A DNA stretch of 20,582 bases from Halieaceae bacterium (GTDB lineage Bacteria; Pseudomonadota; Gammaproteobacteria; Pseudomonadales; Halieaceae), in NCBI GenBank assembly GCA_002705465.1, contig PAGS01000076.1:1-20582 (forward strand), read 5' to 3'. The notes under the pieces are model-generated. The model saw only the letters and a list, made by a program, of their open reading frames with translations, was not told the origin of the DNA and searched no databases. Below, one piece after another: positions 1 to 7,080 of the stretch. The position numbers and the translations under genes were made by a program. Position 1 is the stretch's first letter, and each line of letters begins with the position of its first letter.

Positions 1-413
1 CCCGCCTGTAAGCCGGACCACAGGGCGACCGCGCCAAGGTGGGCAGCCATAACCGATTTAAAACACCGTTTTGATCCGAACTTCATAGGGGCTCGAAGGT
101 CCACGGCGACCAGAATGGGTTGTTCGCGATCTTCATGAAACAGTTTGGTGTGCGGGGTCCCGGAGCGAGCGGTTACCCGCCAATCGATTGCCCGAACGTC
201 GTCTCCAGCGGCGTAGGCTCTGACTTCGTCAAATTCGACGCCCCGTCCTCGTTGTTTCGCCCGACGCATGCCGGCCAGGTTGGCCAGAGCGCGGGTTTGA
301 CCGGTTACGTCGACGAATCTTGAAGCGAAACGGCAGGCGATCAGCCCTTCCGCGGTGACGTTAGCACCGCGGGGCCCCACACTGATCGCTGTGTTGGTAG
401 CGTGCTCAGGCAA
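1..413 (-). CDS. DUF58 domain protein, N-terminal part (runs off the left edge)
   Basis: The minus strand continues after the MoxR stop into an open frame that reaches the window edge, about 137 codons. It carries the DUF58 signature: a GVEFDEVRAYAAGDDVRAID stretch followed by WR, then LFHEDREQPILVAVDLR. DUF58 proteins are usually encoded directly after a MoxR ATPase; many have a vWA-like fold, and their exact role is generally unknown. The start chosen is TTG at 413, which overlaps the moxR stop by 8 bases and has a GGAG about 10 bases upstream. A GTG at 380 is the alternative. The conserved core begins only about 60 residues in, so the start cannot be settled from it. The overlap implies translational coupling with moxR. 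The C-terminal part, with any vWA metal-site residues, lies outside the window. Confidence 0.85.
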   Translation of the reverse strand, partial: MPEHATNTAISVGPRGANVTAEGLIACRFASRFVDVTGQTRALANLAGMRRAKQRGRGVEFDEVRAYAAGDDVRAIDWRVTARSGTPHTKLFHEDREQPILVAVDLRAPMKFGSKRCFKSVMAAHLGAVALWSGLQA

Positions 414-1362
414 CAGGCACGCGCTCCAGTAGTCGCTCGACAATTCGATCGCTGCTGACGCCGGCGGCCTCAGCCTCAAAGGAGACGATGAGTCTGTGGC
501 GGAGACAGTCCATGGCGACGGCCTGCACGTCATCCGGGCTGACATAATCCCGGCCTGAGATCCAGGCATTTGCGCGCGCGCAGCGGTCGATCGCAATCGT
601 CGCGCGCGGGCTGGCACCAAACTCCAGCCAGTCAGCCAGCTCGTTGTCGTAACGGCCAGGTTCCCGGGTGCCGATAATCAGCTGGATGATGTATTCCTCG
701 ACCGGTGCTGCCATATGAATGTTGAGCACGGCCTGCCGAGCAGAGAAGATATCTTTCTGCGTAACGGTGCCCTCGGGTTTGCTATGACTGCCCGTGGCCT
801 CGTTTCTGGCGATTTTCAGGATCGCTTGTTCGGCACTGGCGTCGGGATAGGACACGCGGACATGCATCAAAAAGCGATCCAGTTGCGCTTCGGGTAGCGG
901 GTAGGTGCCTTCCTGCTCGATCGGATTCTGGGTGGCCATTACCAGAAATAAATCCGGGAGCGTGTAGGTTTGACTGCCAATACTGACTTGTCGTTCGGCC
1001 ATCGCTTCAAGGAGTGCTGACTGCACCTTGGCCGGGGCGCGGTTGATTTCATCTGCCAGCACCAGATTATTGAAGATGGGCCCTTGCTGAAATTCGAATA
1101 CCCCGGTTTGTGGGCGAAAAATGTCAGTGCCCGTGATATCGCCGGGTAGCAGGTCGGGCGTGAACTGGATGCGATGAAAGCTGCCCTCAATCCCCGCCGC
1201 CATTTCCTTGATGGCGCGGGTTTTAGCCAGTCCGGGTGCACCTTCAACCAGCAGGTGGCCATCGGCCAGCAGCGCCAGCATCAGTTTGTGAATAAGATCG
1301 TGCTGGCCAACAATCTGTTGCGCCAGCCAACTTTCCAGGTTCGCGAGGGTTTGATAGTTCAC
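406..1362 (-). CDS. MoxR-family AAA+ ATPase
   Basis: A 318-residue AAA+ ATPase of the MoxR class, thought to act as a chaperone that matures or activates partner proteins, often with DUF58 and vWA proteins. Visible motifs: Walker A GAPGLAKT at residues 41-48, Walker B ending in LADE around 102-105, sensor-1 ATQNP around 144-148, and the arginine-containing LDRF around 161-164. The length is normal for the family. Translation starts at GTG 1362 with a TAAGG-like site upstream. It is the first visible gene of a minus-strand operon and overlaps the DUF58 gene. No substrate can be deduced from this window because the downstream partners are cut off. The family call is secure; the specific role is unknown. 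Confidence 0.95.
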   Translation of the reverse strand: MNYQTLANLESWLAQQIVGQHDLIHKLMLALLADGHLLVEGAPGLAKTRAIKEMAAGIEGSFHRIQFTPDLLPGDITGTDIFRPQTGVFEFQQGPIFNNLVLADEINRAPAKVQSALLEAMAERQVSIGSQTYTLPDLFLVMATQNPIEQEGTYPLPEAQLDRFLMHVRVSYPDASAEQAILKIARNEATGSHSKPEGTVTQKDIFSARQAVLNIHMAAPVEEYIIQLIIGTREPGRYDNELADWLEFGASPRATIAIDRCARANAWISGRDYVSPDDVQAVAMDCLRHRLIVSFEAEAAGVSSDRIVERLLERVPVA

Positions 1363-1428
1363 GGGTCAGGCCTTAGTTACTGCTGTGTCAGAAATAGCAT
1401 CATTTCCGACCATTATAAGACCTGACAG

Positions 1429-1456
1429 CTTAAAAATTGCGGTTCCCGTCGGAGCC
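1429..1456 (-). terminator. Possible rmf terminator
   Basis: Just downstream of rmf, read on the minus strand, there is a GGCTCC-GACG-GGAACC hairpin with one C/A mismatch, followed two bases later by an ATTTTT run. This has the shape of a modest intrinsic terminator between rmf and moxR. The imperfect stem keeps confidence low. Confidence 0.4.
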
Positions 1457-1471
1457 CCGTCAGGCGAGTGG

Positions 1472-1675
1472 TCAGAAGCCCGACAATTTATAGCATGTCA
1501 GAGCGTCTGTGAGACCCTCGCGCCAATCGCTTCGGCCCTCTCGCCAGCCTTCCAGCCACTTTACGCGCGCGAGTCCGGTCAAAAAGGGACAGTTCTCTTT
1601 AGATCGGCCGGCGAGGCCCAGCTGATAACCCTTCTCAAAGGCTCGTTTGATTCGGTTTCGCTTTGATCGTTTCAT
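1472..1675 (-). CDS. rmf: Ribosome modulation factor (RMF)
   Basis: A 67-residue basic protein that closely follows E. coli RMF as I remember it: it begins MKRSKRNRIKRAFEKGYQ, continues through LAGRSKENCPF, and ends in a WLEGWREGR block. RMF binds the 30S subunit in stationary phase and promotes 100S dimer formation, silencing ribosomes. E. coli RMF is 55 residues; here the protein extends about 12 residues past the conserved WREG block, with DWREGLTDALTCYKLSGF at the end. Start ATG 1675 has a good AAGGAG site about 8 bases upstream. The gene stands alone on the minus strand, with a possible weak terminator after it and a roughly 480-base gene-free region in front. Growth-phase control is expected from the family but is not visible in the sequence. 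Confidence 0.93.
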   Translation of the reverse strand: MKRSKRNRIKRAFEKGYQLGLAGRSKENCPFLTGLARVKWLEGWREGRSDWREGLTDALTCYKLSGF

Positions 1676-1949
1676 TCGCCCTCTCCTTCCACGTTGCCAG
1701 AGTCATTCGGCATGACGCTTGGTGCGCCGCGCACACTGCTTTGAGCCCACCAAAGATATGGGGGCATCGGGAAAGGGGGCGCAGGGACGAACCCTCGCCA
1801 AGCGCCGGCGAATGGGGATCCTCTGCGGGTCCACTGACAGATCGCTGGCTGAGATCGGTAAAGCTTGATCCGGTCTCTACTGTGGCTTCAAGGACAGACT
1901 AGCGCGAGGACTTTGGCGTGTCGAAAAATTTTTTCTCATCAGCAGGTAC
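1676..1949. other. Gene-free region upstream of rmf, with two hairpins
   Basis: No credible coding frame is seen on either strand. Two hairpins stand out. At 1778-1799, GGCG and AGGG arms pair with CCCT and CGCC around an ACGAA loop, with one bulged C. At 1816-1832, GGATCC pairs with GGGTCC (one G-T wobble) around TCTGC. On the minus strand this would be the rmf promoter and leader region. An 'rmf' leader RNA motif is known from Pseudomonas, but I cannot match it here by eye. No convincing promoter boxes were found. Confidence 0.35.
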
Positions 1950-2144
1950 CACTGTCATCAGCTTAGGTAATAAGCCAATGTTTGCGCGGTCTGGAGAGGG
2001 CCAAAACTAATCTTTTATGCATTCCCGGTGATCCGGGGTACATACGGAGGCGTAAACCCTGCAACCGGGTGATCGACTCTCCGGTTAAGCCATCTTCCCC
2101 CAGGTGGCGAATTCTTGCCCCGGCCTCTGGCCGGGGTTTTTTTT
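1950..2144 (+). ncRNA. Candidate structured RNA or attenuator leader
   Basis: A plus-strand stretch with no open frame that ends in a textbook terminator. It contains serial short hairpins: GCTTA/TAAGC at 1961-1975, CCCGG-TGAT-CCGGG at 2024-2037 and AACCGG/CCGGTT at 2063-2086. The terminator's left arm (CCCCGG, 2118-2123) could instead pair with CCGGGG at 2033-2038, so a switch between structures is possible. It could be an independent small RNA or an attenuated leader of the DUF3429 gene that starts 12 bases after the T-run. The 5' end is a guess and no clear promoter was found. It matches no RNA family I recognise: the 6S, SRP, tmRNA and RNase P signatures were looked for and not seen. Confidence 0.35.
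2118..2144 (+). terminator. Strong intrinsic terminator
   Basis: A perfect 8-bp stem, CCCCGGCC with GGCCGGGG around a TCT loop, is followed immediately by eight T residues. This is the strongest terminator in the window and reads on the plus strand. No plus-strand gene lies upstream, while the DUF3429 ribosome-binding site (GAGGG) begins right after the T-run. Confidence 0.9.
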
Positions 2145-2155
2145 GAGGGTCTGCC

Positions 2156-2587
2156 ATGCAAAATCGGCCAGTCATGCTCATGCTTGGATACGCGGGACTG
2201 TTACCGTTCTATGCATTCTTGCTGGGCGCGTGGCAACTCAAGGATTGGCCTGCGGCGATCTCCGTGCAGGGTTTTGTCATTTACTCCCTAGGGATTCTTT
2301 GCTTTTTGGCCGGCACGCTGTGGGGCCGAGTGCAAGCAGTCGAACAGCCATCGATCTCTCGATTACTGGTGAGCAATGGCTTAGTGCTGTTTGCTGTGGC
2401 CGCGGTGCTGACGGCCAAGGCGTGGTTGGCGTCGGTGGCCTTGATGACCGCTTACCTGGCGCTGCTTTGGTATGAGTGCGGCGCAGAGACGCTTCCTACC
2501 TGGTATCAGTTGATGCGACGCAATCTGACTTTGGGTGTGGTCGCTGCTCACGGGCTTTTTTTTGTTCTTGAGGCTACCCAGCCCTAA
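2156..2587 (+). CDS. DUF3429 family integral membrane protein
   Basis: A 143-residue, very hydrophobic protein with about five predicted membrane segments (roughly residues 8-24, 38-53, 70-86, 88-105 and 122-138). The pattern GYAGLLPFYAFLLGAW near the start, GILCFLAGTLWG in the middle, and small size fit the DUF3429 inner-membrane family, whose function is unknown. Start ATG 2156 has a GAGGG site 6 bases upstream, lying immediately after the terminator T-run. The gene is therefore either expressed by readthrough or from a promoter inside the structured region. Its 3' end overlaps the end of mobA by 4 bases on the opposite strand. The family assignment comes from recalled resemblance rather than a diagnostic motif. 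Confidence 0.8.
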   Translation: MQNRPVMLMLGYAGLLPFYAFLLGAWQLKDWPAAISVQGFVIYSLGILCFLAGTLWGRVQAVEQPSISRLLVSNGLVLFAVAAVLTAKAWLASVALMTAYLALLWYECGAETLPTWYQLMRRNLTLGVVAAHGLFFVLEATQP

Positions 2588-3150
2588 CCGGAAACAAACG
2601 ATTCCGGCTCATCCGCATCCGTGAGCCACTCTGAAGCTACCGCGACGGATCGGGCATTGATTGCGCGATAGAGATCGGCCAGTTTTTTCCCGCCGCTATC
2701 CAGATAGGCCTCACACACAGGCTTCACCTCCGACCTCAACCTGACGCAAGGCGAGTGACGCCCCTCGGCATCATGCAGCACGAGGGCGACATCATCATCG
2801 CGCCATTCTTGCTCCAGCAACCGTATGACGCGGTCGGGCGCGCCAATCAGGTCCACTGGTACCACGATCAGCGAGGGCGCTGTGTTGGCGGCAAGCAGCG
2901 CAACGATGCCTGCGCAAGGACCTGCGAGCTCTCGTGTTTCGCTGAGTACGCGATCGCCATAGTGCTGGTAGAAGCGCGCGTTGCTTCGGCAGCAAATGAG
3001 AAGTTCTGCCGTCGCCGCGGGTCGCGCTTGGCAAATGTGATCGATGAGCGGCCGGCCCCGCCAGGTGATCAGGCCTTTGTCGCGACCGCCCCAGCGGCGC
3101 CCTTGACCACCGGCCAAAATACCCAAGCTGTAACAAGTCGATGCATTCAA
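2584..3150 (-). CDS. mobA: Molybdenum cofactor guanylyltransferase MobA
   Basis: A 188-residue nucleotidyltransferase that attaches GMP to molybdopterin-Mo, giving the guanine dinucleotide cofactor of DMSO-reductase-type enzymes in the cytoplasm. The diagnostic N-terminal loop LAGGQGRRWGGRDKG lies at residues 12-26, and a VPVD segment at 97-100 sits where the metal-binding Asp is expected. ELAGPCAGI around residues 74-82 matches the usual GPLAG-type loop. Length is normal. ATG 3150 is the likely start, though the ribosome-binding site is weak. The gene is divergent from tsaB (50 bases apart) and convergent with DUF3429. No other molybdenum cofactor gene is in the window. Confidence 0.92.
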   Translation of the reverse strand: MNASTCYSLGILAGGQGRRWGGRDKGLITWRGRPLIDHICQARPAATAELLICCRSNARFYQHYGDRVLSETRELAGPCAGIVALLAANTAPSLIVVPVDLIGAPDRVIRLLEQEWRDDDVALVLHDAEGRHSPCVRLRSEVKPVCEAYLDSGGKKLADLYRAINARSVAVASEWLTDADEPESFVSG

Positions 3151-3200
3151 ACTTTGCGTTCTCTATGGGATCATCCGCGTTCTCTTGTCGACTATAGCCC

Positions 3201-3914
3201 ATGCCACTCATGCCGCGTGTTCTGGCGCTGGATACTGCTACGCAAGCTTGCACCCTCGCGCTTTGGGACGAGCAGACGGTGCGTGCCCGACACGCTGTAG
3301 AGGCGCGTGCGCACAACAGACATGTGCTGACAATGCTTGCCGAGGTATTGGATGGTCAACGACTCAGCGATGCCGTTGACGTCATCGCCTGCGGCGTGGG
3401 TCCCGGTTCGTTCACGGGATTACGGGTCGCGGTTAGCGTGACCCAGGGCTTGGCTTGGTCGCAAAATCTGCCTGTCCACGGATTCTGCACGCTTACCGCT
3501 CAGGTCCACGCCGCCGCCGCCAGCGGATTTCTTCGGGATGGCGCCATGGTGTTGACTACGATTGATGCGCAAATCAATCAACTCTATGCACGCTGGGGTC
3601 GGTGGGTTGGTGGCCGGTTTCTACCTGGGGGCGATGTCGTGGTCTCTGCACCTGAAGCTTTGCCCCTGCCCGATACCTTGGAGCCATTGGTTTTGCTGGG
3701 ATCGGGCGCGCACTACTGCGAGCAGTTGCCCTCATCTGTTCGCAATCTGGCTGAGGTATTTGAGGGGGTGACCCCAAATGCCGGCGTCATGGCGGAGCTT
3801 CTGGGGACTGGTGCACTGACTCTGGCACCCCAGCCAGCTTACGAGTTGTCACCTCAGTACGTTCAGCGGGGCATCGGTTGGAAAAAACTCGCGGAGCAGG
3901 TGCGGCGTGGCTGA
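3201..3914 (+). CDS. tsaB: tRNA threonylcarbamoyladenosine protein TsaB
   Basis: A 237-residue ASKHA-fold protein (YeaZ family). TsaB pairs with TsaD, and with TsaE, to transfer the threonylcarbamoyl group to A37 of ANN-decoding tRNAs. Evidence: an N-terminal VLALDTATQACTLALWD strand-turn-strand, the conserved GVGPGSFTGLR at residues 65-75, and a C-terminal YVQRGIGWKK segment typical of gammaproteobacterial TsaB. Start ATG 3201; a second ATG at 3210 would remove three residues, and neither has a good ribosome-binding site. It is the first gene of a compact plus-strand run, with its stop overlapping the uppP start by 8 bases. Confidence 0.93.
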   Translation: MPLMPRVLALDTATQACTLALWDEQTVRARHAVEARAHNRHVLTMLAEVLDGQRLSDAVDVIACGVGPGSFTGLRVAVSVTQGLAWSQNLPVHGFCTLTAQVHAAAASGFLRDGAMVLTTIDAQINQLYARWGRWVGGRFLPGGDVVVSAPEALPLPDTLEPLVLLGSGAHYCEQLPSSVRNLAEVFEGVTPNAGVMAELLGTGALTLAPQPAYELSPQYVQRGIGWKKLAEQVRRG

Positions 3915-4704
3915 CTGGGTTCAGGTGATTGCGCTGGCCGTGATTCAGGGTGTGACCGAGTTTTTACCCGTCTCGAGCTCGGCGCATCTGATTTTACCGA
4001 CGGAGATTCTCGGTTGGGGTGATCAAGGTCTCCTTTTCGACGTGGGAGTCCACGCCGGCACGCTGTGTGCAGTGCTCTGGCACTTCCGCGAGACACTCCG
4101 GAGTTGGGCGATGAGCGTGATGCCCGGGAGCAAGGTCGACCGATCAGAAATGTGGGCTGTCGTGGTCGGGACCCTACCTGCAGTCGTGGCAGGCCTGGTG
4201 TTCAAAGACGTGATTGCCAGTGACGCGCGCGCAGTGCCGGTCATCATCGTTACGACGGTTATCTTTGGTGTGCTACTGGGCTTGGCAGATCACTGCGCCA
4301 AGCGCAGCAACAATGCGACCGCTGTGGTCTCAGCCCGCCACGCGCTGCTCATTGGTCTGGCGCAGGCGTTGGCCTTAATCCCGGGCACTTCCCGGTCAGG
4401 CGTCACCATCACGGCAGCACTTTTTCTGGGTTACCATCCTGCCAGCGCGACCCGATTTTCTTTTTTAATCAGTGTGCCGGTGATTGCGGGTGCCCTGCTG
4501 ATGATGGTGGCATCCTCCACCGATGATGTGGGCGCGATCGGTCTGGATAAGCTCATCGTGGCGTTCGTAGTGTCGGCGGTATTTGCTCACGTCACGATCA
4601 GAGGTTTCCTGTATCTGCTAGAACGCGTGGGCTTGTTGCCTTTCGTGGTGTATCGACTGCTGCTGGGGCTTTTACTATGGATTTGGTTAACGCCGGGATT
4701 TTGA
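3907..4704 (+). CDS. uppP: Undecaprenyl-diphosphatase UppP (BacA)
   Basis: A 265-residue multi-spanning membrane enzyme that dephosphorylates undecaprenyl diphosphate, recycling the lipid carrier for peptidoglycan and O-antigen synthesis; overexpression gives bacitracin resistance in other species. Conserved blocks: IQGVTEFLPVSSSAHL at residues 13-28, where Gln14 and Glu18 form the (E/Q)xxxE motif and His27 follows, and PGTSRSG at 159-165 with Arg163. Length matches the family. Translation begins at GTG 3907, inside the end of tsaB, so the two are probably translationally coupled. apeB starts 4 bases after its stop codon. Confidence 0.95.
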   Translation: MADWVQVIALAVIQGVTEFLPVSSSAHLILPTEILGWGDQGLLFDVGVHAGTLCAVLWHFRETLRSWAMSVMPGSKVDRSEMWAVVVGTLPAVVAGLVFKDVIASDARAVPVIIVTTVIFGVLLGLADHCAKRSNNATAVVSARHALLIGLAQALALIPGTSRSGVTITAALFLGYHPASATRFSFLISVPVIAGALLMMVASSTDDVGAIGLDKLIVAFVVSAVFAHVTIRGFLYLLERVGLLPFVVYRLLLGLLLWIWLTPGF

Positions 4705-4707
4705 ACC

Positions 4708-5985
4708 ATGACGCAGATTAACGAATTACTCGATTTCTTGCGCGAGTCGGTGACCCCGTTTCATGCGGTACGGGGGATGTGCAAGCGTCTGGAACAAGCC
4801 GGCTTCGAGTCGGTAGAGCGCTTCAATCCCAGTGCCATGGTGTCGGGTCACGGTTATTTCATGACGAGGCAGGGTAGCTCCCTGGTGGCCCTGCGAGCCG
4901 GAGCCCAAGAGCTTGAGAGAGGGCTGCGTCTGGTAGGCGCGCATACTGACTCTCCTAATCTCTCAGTCAAGCCCAACCCCGTGACTGGTCGCGATGGCTG
5001 CGTGCAGCTCGCCGTCGATATTTATGGCGGCGCATTGCTGAATCCCTGGTTTGACCGGGATCTTGCGCTGGCGGGCCGCCTCACTGTGTTGACGGCCGAG
5101 GGGGAGTTGCGATCGGTACTATTTGATTCAGTCAGTCCAGTGGCAGTGGTGCCCAGCCTGGCGATTCACCTTGATAGAGAGGCCAACAAGCAACGGAGTA
5201 TCAATCCGCAAAAAGATGTTGTGCCTCTGGTTATGTTAGGGGACGCCAAGGGCTTTGATTTCAAGTCCTGGTTGGCGGAAAAGCTGGCCGAGCAAGACAA
5301 AACATGCGTTGGCGCCCGCGTGATGGATTACGAGCTCTCGCTCTACGATACCCAGCCTCCCGCTTTGGTTGGTACAGACCAATCATTTATTACATCCGCC
5401 CGACTTGACAATTTGCTGAGTTGTTATGCGGGCTTGCGCGCGATCATTGACGAACAGGGGGCAGAGTGGTCCATGCTGGTCGCGACCGATCATGAGGAGG
5501 TCGGCAGTGCCTCTGCCATCGGCGCCCAAGGGCCGATGCTGATGGATGCCTTGACGGCGCTGGTGCCTGATCCGCTGCTCAATCAGCAGCTCAGAAATGA
5601 ATCCTGGATGCTCTCGGTCGATAATGCCCATGCGGTGCACCCAAACTATGCGGATAAGCATGATGAGCATCACAGCCCCAAACTGGGAGCGGGCGCGGTG
5701 ATCAAGGTTAACCGCAATCAGCGCTATGCTACAGACAGTGAGGGCGCGGCGCGCCTCCGGCTGCTCGCTGAGCGAGAGGGCGTGGGGATTCAAACTTTTG
5801 TGACGCGGGCTGATCTCGCCTGTGGGAGTACGATTGGTCCGATCACTGCCACCGAAACGGGAATAACTACCACGGATCTGGGCGTGCCGACTTTGGCGAT
5901 GCACTCGATTAGAGAGCTGGCCTGCGCCGCTGACGTACCGCAGCTGATTTCGCTGCTTCAGGCGTTTTACCGCCGGGCGGCGTGA
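4708..5985 (+). CDS. apeB: M18 family aminopeptidase (ApeB type)
   Basis: A 425-residue cytosolic metallo-aminopeptidase that would release N-terminal residues, acidic or broad depending on subtype, from peptides. M18 features are complete: AHTDSP (His79, Asp81), SARLDNL (Asp234), DHEEVGS (Glu263/Glu264), [12 protein letters not shown] around 303-314, a [11 protein letters not shown] block, and a C-terminal [16 protein letters not shown] with His399, providing the two-zinc site and base. Length is typical for bacterial M18 enzymes. It begins 4 bases after uppP, with only a weak ribosome-binding site, which suggests coupling in the tsaB-uppP-apeB-trpS run. The family is secure; substrate preference is not visible. 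Confidence 0.94.
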   Translation: MTQINELLDFLRESVTPFHAVRGMCKRLEQAGFESVERFNPSAMVSGHGYFMTRQGSSLVALRAGAQELERGLRLVGAHTDSPNLSVKPNPVTGRDGCVQLAVDIYGGALLNPWFDRDLALAGRLTVLTAEGELRSVLFDSVSPVAVVPSLAIHLDREANKQRSINPQKDVVPLVMLGDAKGFDFKSWLAEKLAEQDKTCVGARVMDYELSLYDTQPPALVGTDQSFITSARLDNLLSCYAGLRAIIDEQGAEWSMLVATDHEEVGSASAIGAQGPMLMDALTALVPDPLLNQQLRNESWMLSVDNAHAVHPNYADKHDEHHSPKLGAGAVIKVNRNQRYATDSEGAARLRLLAEREGVGIQTFVTRADLACGSTIGPITATETGITTTDLGVPTLAMHSIRELACAADVPQLISLLQAFYRRAA

Positions 5986-5996
5986 GGAGAAAAGCG

Positions 5997-7016
5997 ATGA
6001 CCCCGACACGGGTACTGACTGGCATCACGACAACGGGCACGCCGCATTTGGGCAACTACGTTGGCGCCATTCGGCCTGCCGTTGCGGCCTCAAAGGATCC
6101 CTCCGTCGAGGCGTACCTGTTTCTCGCTGATTATCATGCGCTCATTAAGATCCAAAACCCCGACGAGGTGGCTCAGTCGAGTCGAGAGATCGCCGCTACC
6201 TGGCTCGCGCTTGGCCTCGATCCCGAGAAGACTTTTTTTTACCGACAGTCAGACATTCCTGAGGTGACCGAGCTGAGCTGGGTGTTGACTTGCTCAACCG
6301 CTAAGGGGCTCATGAACCGGGCCCACGCCTACAAGGCCGCTGTTCAGGCCAATGAAACGGCAGGTGAGGACCCTGACTACGGCATCACCATGGGGCTATT
6401 TTCGTATCCCATCCTCATGGCCGCGGATATCCTGATTTTTAACGCGCATCGGGTCCCGGTGGGGCGTGACCAAATTCAGCATGTCGAGATGGCCCGAGAC
6501 ATTGCACAGCGCTTCAATCACCACTATGGAGAGACCTTCACCCTCCCTGAAGCGGTCGTCGATGATCACGTCGCGGTACTGAAAGGTCTCGATGGTCGAA
6601 AGATGAGCAAAAGCTACGGCAACACGATCCCGCTGTTTGGTCAGCCCAAACAGCTACAGAAATCCATCAATAAAATTAAGACGAACTTGCTAGAGCCCGG
6701 TGAACCCAAGGAGACCGACGACTCAACGGTATTCCAAATCTGGTGCGCTTTTGCCGACGAACCTGAGCGCCAGCAGATGCGTCAAGCATTTGCCGAGGGC
6801 ATCGGGTGGGGTGAAGCGAAAAAGCAGTTGTTTGAGCGAGTAAATGACGAGCTTGCGCCAGCGCGGGACGCCTACGAACGGCTGATGGCTGCGCCTGCAG
6901 CGCTCGAGGAGATCCTGAGAACGGGTGCAGAGCGCCTGCGGCCAAGAAGTTCTGCCCTGCTGGAGGCCGTGCGCGAGGCCGTGGGCTTACGGGGCTACCG
7001 ACAACGAGACCACTGA
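5997..7016 (+). CDS. trpS: Tryptophanyl-tRNA synthetase
   Basis: A 339-residue class I aminoacyl-tRNA synthetase charging tRNA-Trp. The HIGH-type signature is HLGN at residues 17-20 in [14 protein letters not shown], and the KMSKS motif is exact at 202-206 ([10 protein letters not shown]). [12 protein letters not shown] at 153-164 is the conserved active-site stretch. ATG 5997 is preferred because GAGGAG sits 8 bases upstream; an in-frame GTG at 5982, overlapping the end of apeB, would add five residues. It is the last gene of the plus-strand run; no T-run terminator follows, only a short GC hairpin. No Trp leader peptide or T-box-like structure is seen. Confidence 0.96.
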   Translation: MTPTRVLTGITTTGTPHLGNYVGAIRPAVAASKDPSVEAYLFLADYHALIKIQNPDEVAQSSREIAATWLALGLDPEKTFFYRQSDIPEVTELSWVLTCSTAKGLMNRAHAYKAAVQANETAGEDPDYGITMGLFSYPILMAADILIFNAHRVPVGRDQIQHVEMARDIAQRFNHHYGETFTLPEAVVDDHVAVLKGLDGRKMSKSYGNTIPLFGQPKQLQKSINKIKTNLLEPGEPKETDDSTVFQIWCAFADEPERQQMRQAFAEGIGWGEAKKQLFERVNDELAPARDAYERLMAAPAALEEILRTGAERLRPRSSALLEAVREAVGLRGYRQRDH

Positions 7017-7036
7017 TAACGAGACGGGCATCGTCA

Positions 7037-7052
7037 GGCGCCCCCTGGCGCT
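7037..7052. other. GC hairpin between trpS and the TonB receptor
   Basis: A small GCGCC/GGCGC stem around CCCT, extended by a G-T pair, lies in the 64-base gap where two convergent genes end. It lacks a T-run on either strand, so terminator function is only a guess. Confidence 0.25.
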
Positions 7053-7080
7053 CGACCCGCGCTGAGCGTCCGATGAGCTG

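Noticed and set aside
1385..1666. Plus-strand 93-codon frame over rmf
   Set aside because: It is antisense to the well-recognised rmf gene and has no ribosome site or family likeness.
1950..2144. Identity as 6S RNA, SRP RNA, tmRNA, RNase P RNA or a tRNA
   Set aside because: None of the conserved segments of these RNAs (for example the SRP GGAAG-type loop or a T-loop) could be found; only an unassigned structured region is supported.
1963..2181. Minus-strand 72-codon open frame crossing the terminator and DUF3429 start
   Set aside because: It runs antisense through a terminator hairpin, is rich in Arg/Pro as expected of antisense GC-rich DNA, and resembles no protein.
2755..3300. Plus-strand 181-codon frame antisense to mobA
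   Set aside because: mobA on the other strand carries complete family motifs; this frame is low-complexity shadow sequence.
5383..6009. Minus-strand 208-codon frame antisense to apeB
   Set aside because: The plus-strand M18 peptidase has all catalytic motifs; the reverse frame is Arg/His-rich and featureless.
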